A DNA stretch of 5,024 nucleotides, taken from assembly GCA_902493125.1 (NCBI GenBank), contig CABUOF010000097.1, positions 1 through 5,024 of the forward strand, in the 5' to 3' direction. The notes under the pieces were generated by a model. It was not told the origin of the DNA, ran no database searches, and worked only from the letters and a program-made list of their open reading frames with translations. Shown here piece by piece: positions 4,912 to 5,024 of this stretch. A program made the translations under genes and the position numbers. The DNA is from an uncultured Collinsella sp. (GTDB lineage: Bacteria; Actinomycetota; Coriobacteriia; Coriobacteriales; Coriobacteriaceae). Position 1 is the stretch's first letter. Each line of letters starts with the position of its first letter.

Positions 4912-4947
4912 AAAAAGCCCCGCCGGGCCTTGTGGGCGCGGCGGGGC
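4912..4947 (-). terminator. Rho-independent terminator of the right-edge gene
   Basis: On the minus strand, GCCCCGCC (4940-4947) and GGCGGGGC (4917-4924) form a perfect 8-bp GC stem with a 15-base loop, followed by TTTTTG (4911-4916). It lies about 25 bases after the TAA at 4973-4975 and separates that gene from the membrane-protein gene downstream. Confidence 0.9.
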
Positions 4948-4972
4948 GGGCTAGCAGCTATGGACAGCAGGC

Positions 4973-5024
4973 TTAGAACAGGCCGGTGATGTTGCCGTCG
5001 TTGTCGACGTCGATGTTCTCGGCC
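4973..5024 (-). CDS. C-terminal end of an unidentified protein (16 codons plus stop), 5' part outside window
   Basis: The minus strand reads AENIDVDNDGNITGLF then TAA (4973-4975), in frame to the window edge. That it is a real gene end is supported by the terminator 25 bases downstream on the same strand. The tail is acidic and contains DVDNDGNI, which resembles the D-x-D-x-D-G-x-I start of an EF-hand or dockerin calcium loop, but the remaining loop residues are missing. Sixteen residues are too few to name the protein. Confidence 0.7.
   Translation of the reverse strand, partial: AENIDVDNDGNITGLF

Overview
The window is GC-rich with compact genes, strong AAGGA/AGGAGG-type ribosome binding sites and G/C-ending codons. 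Together with the gene types, this suggests a high-GC gut Gram-positive, most likely a Coriobacteriia member such as Collinsella. That placement is inference; no rRNA or other marker gene is present.

Layout from left to right. (1) Bases 1-667, + strand: the 3' two thirds of a DUF1016/YhcG-type PD-(D/E)XK nuclease-like gene, cut by the window edge. (2) Bases 668-1047: 380 bases with no convincing gene, but with three strong inverted repeats, a 24-codon coding-like scrap and a promoter-to-terminator arrangement on the minus strand that could encode a short RNA. (3) Bases 1048-2385, minus strand: a 445-residue protein with two four-cysteine zinc ribbons and a C-terminal NGQTG motif, resembling TFIIB-type zinc-ribbon proteins of unknown role. 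(4) Bases 2386-2603: a divergent control region with two palindromes and candidate promoters for the genes on either side. (5) Bases 2604-3785, + strand: a cation diffusion facilitator (CDF) metal exporter with a D/N + D/D metal site and what looks like a duplicated C-terminal domain. (6) Bases 3804-4793, minus strand: a single-pass membrane protein with a repetitive cytoplasmic tail carrying three [DE]-x-T-x-V motifs, a PASTA-like outer domain and four near-identical C-terminal heptads. It converges on the CDF gene with an 18-base gap. (7) Bases 4794-5024: its promoter region, then a strong terminator and the last 16 codons of another minus-strand gene.

The genes do not form one pathway. Each of the three complete genes appears to be its own transcription unit. 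No CRISPR array, tRNA, rRNA, insertion sequence or complete defence system is visible. The most distinctive item is the membrane protein at 3804-4793, which may be a target or partner of Ser/Thr-kinase signalling. Next is the structured noncoding stretch at 668-1047.
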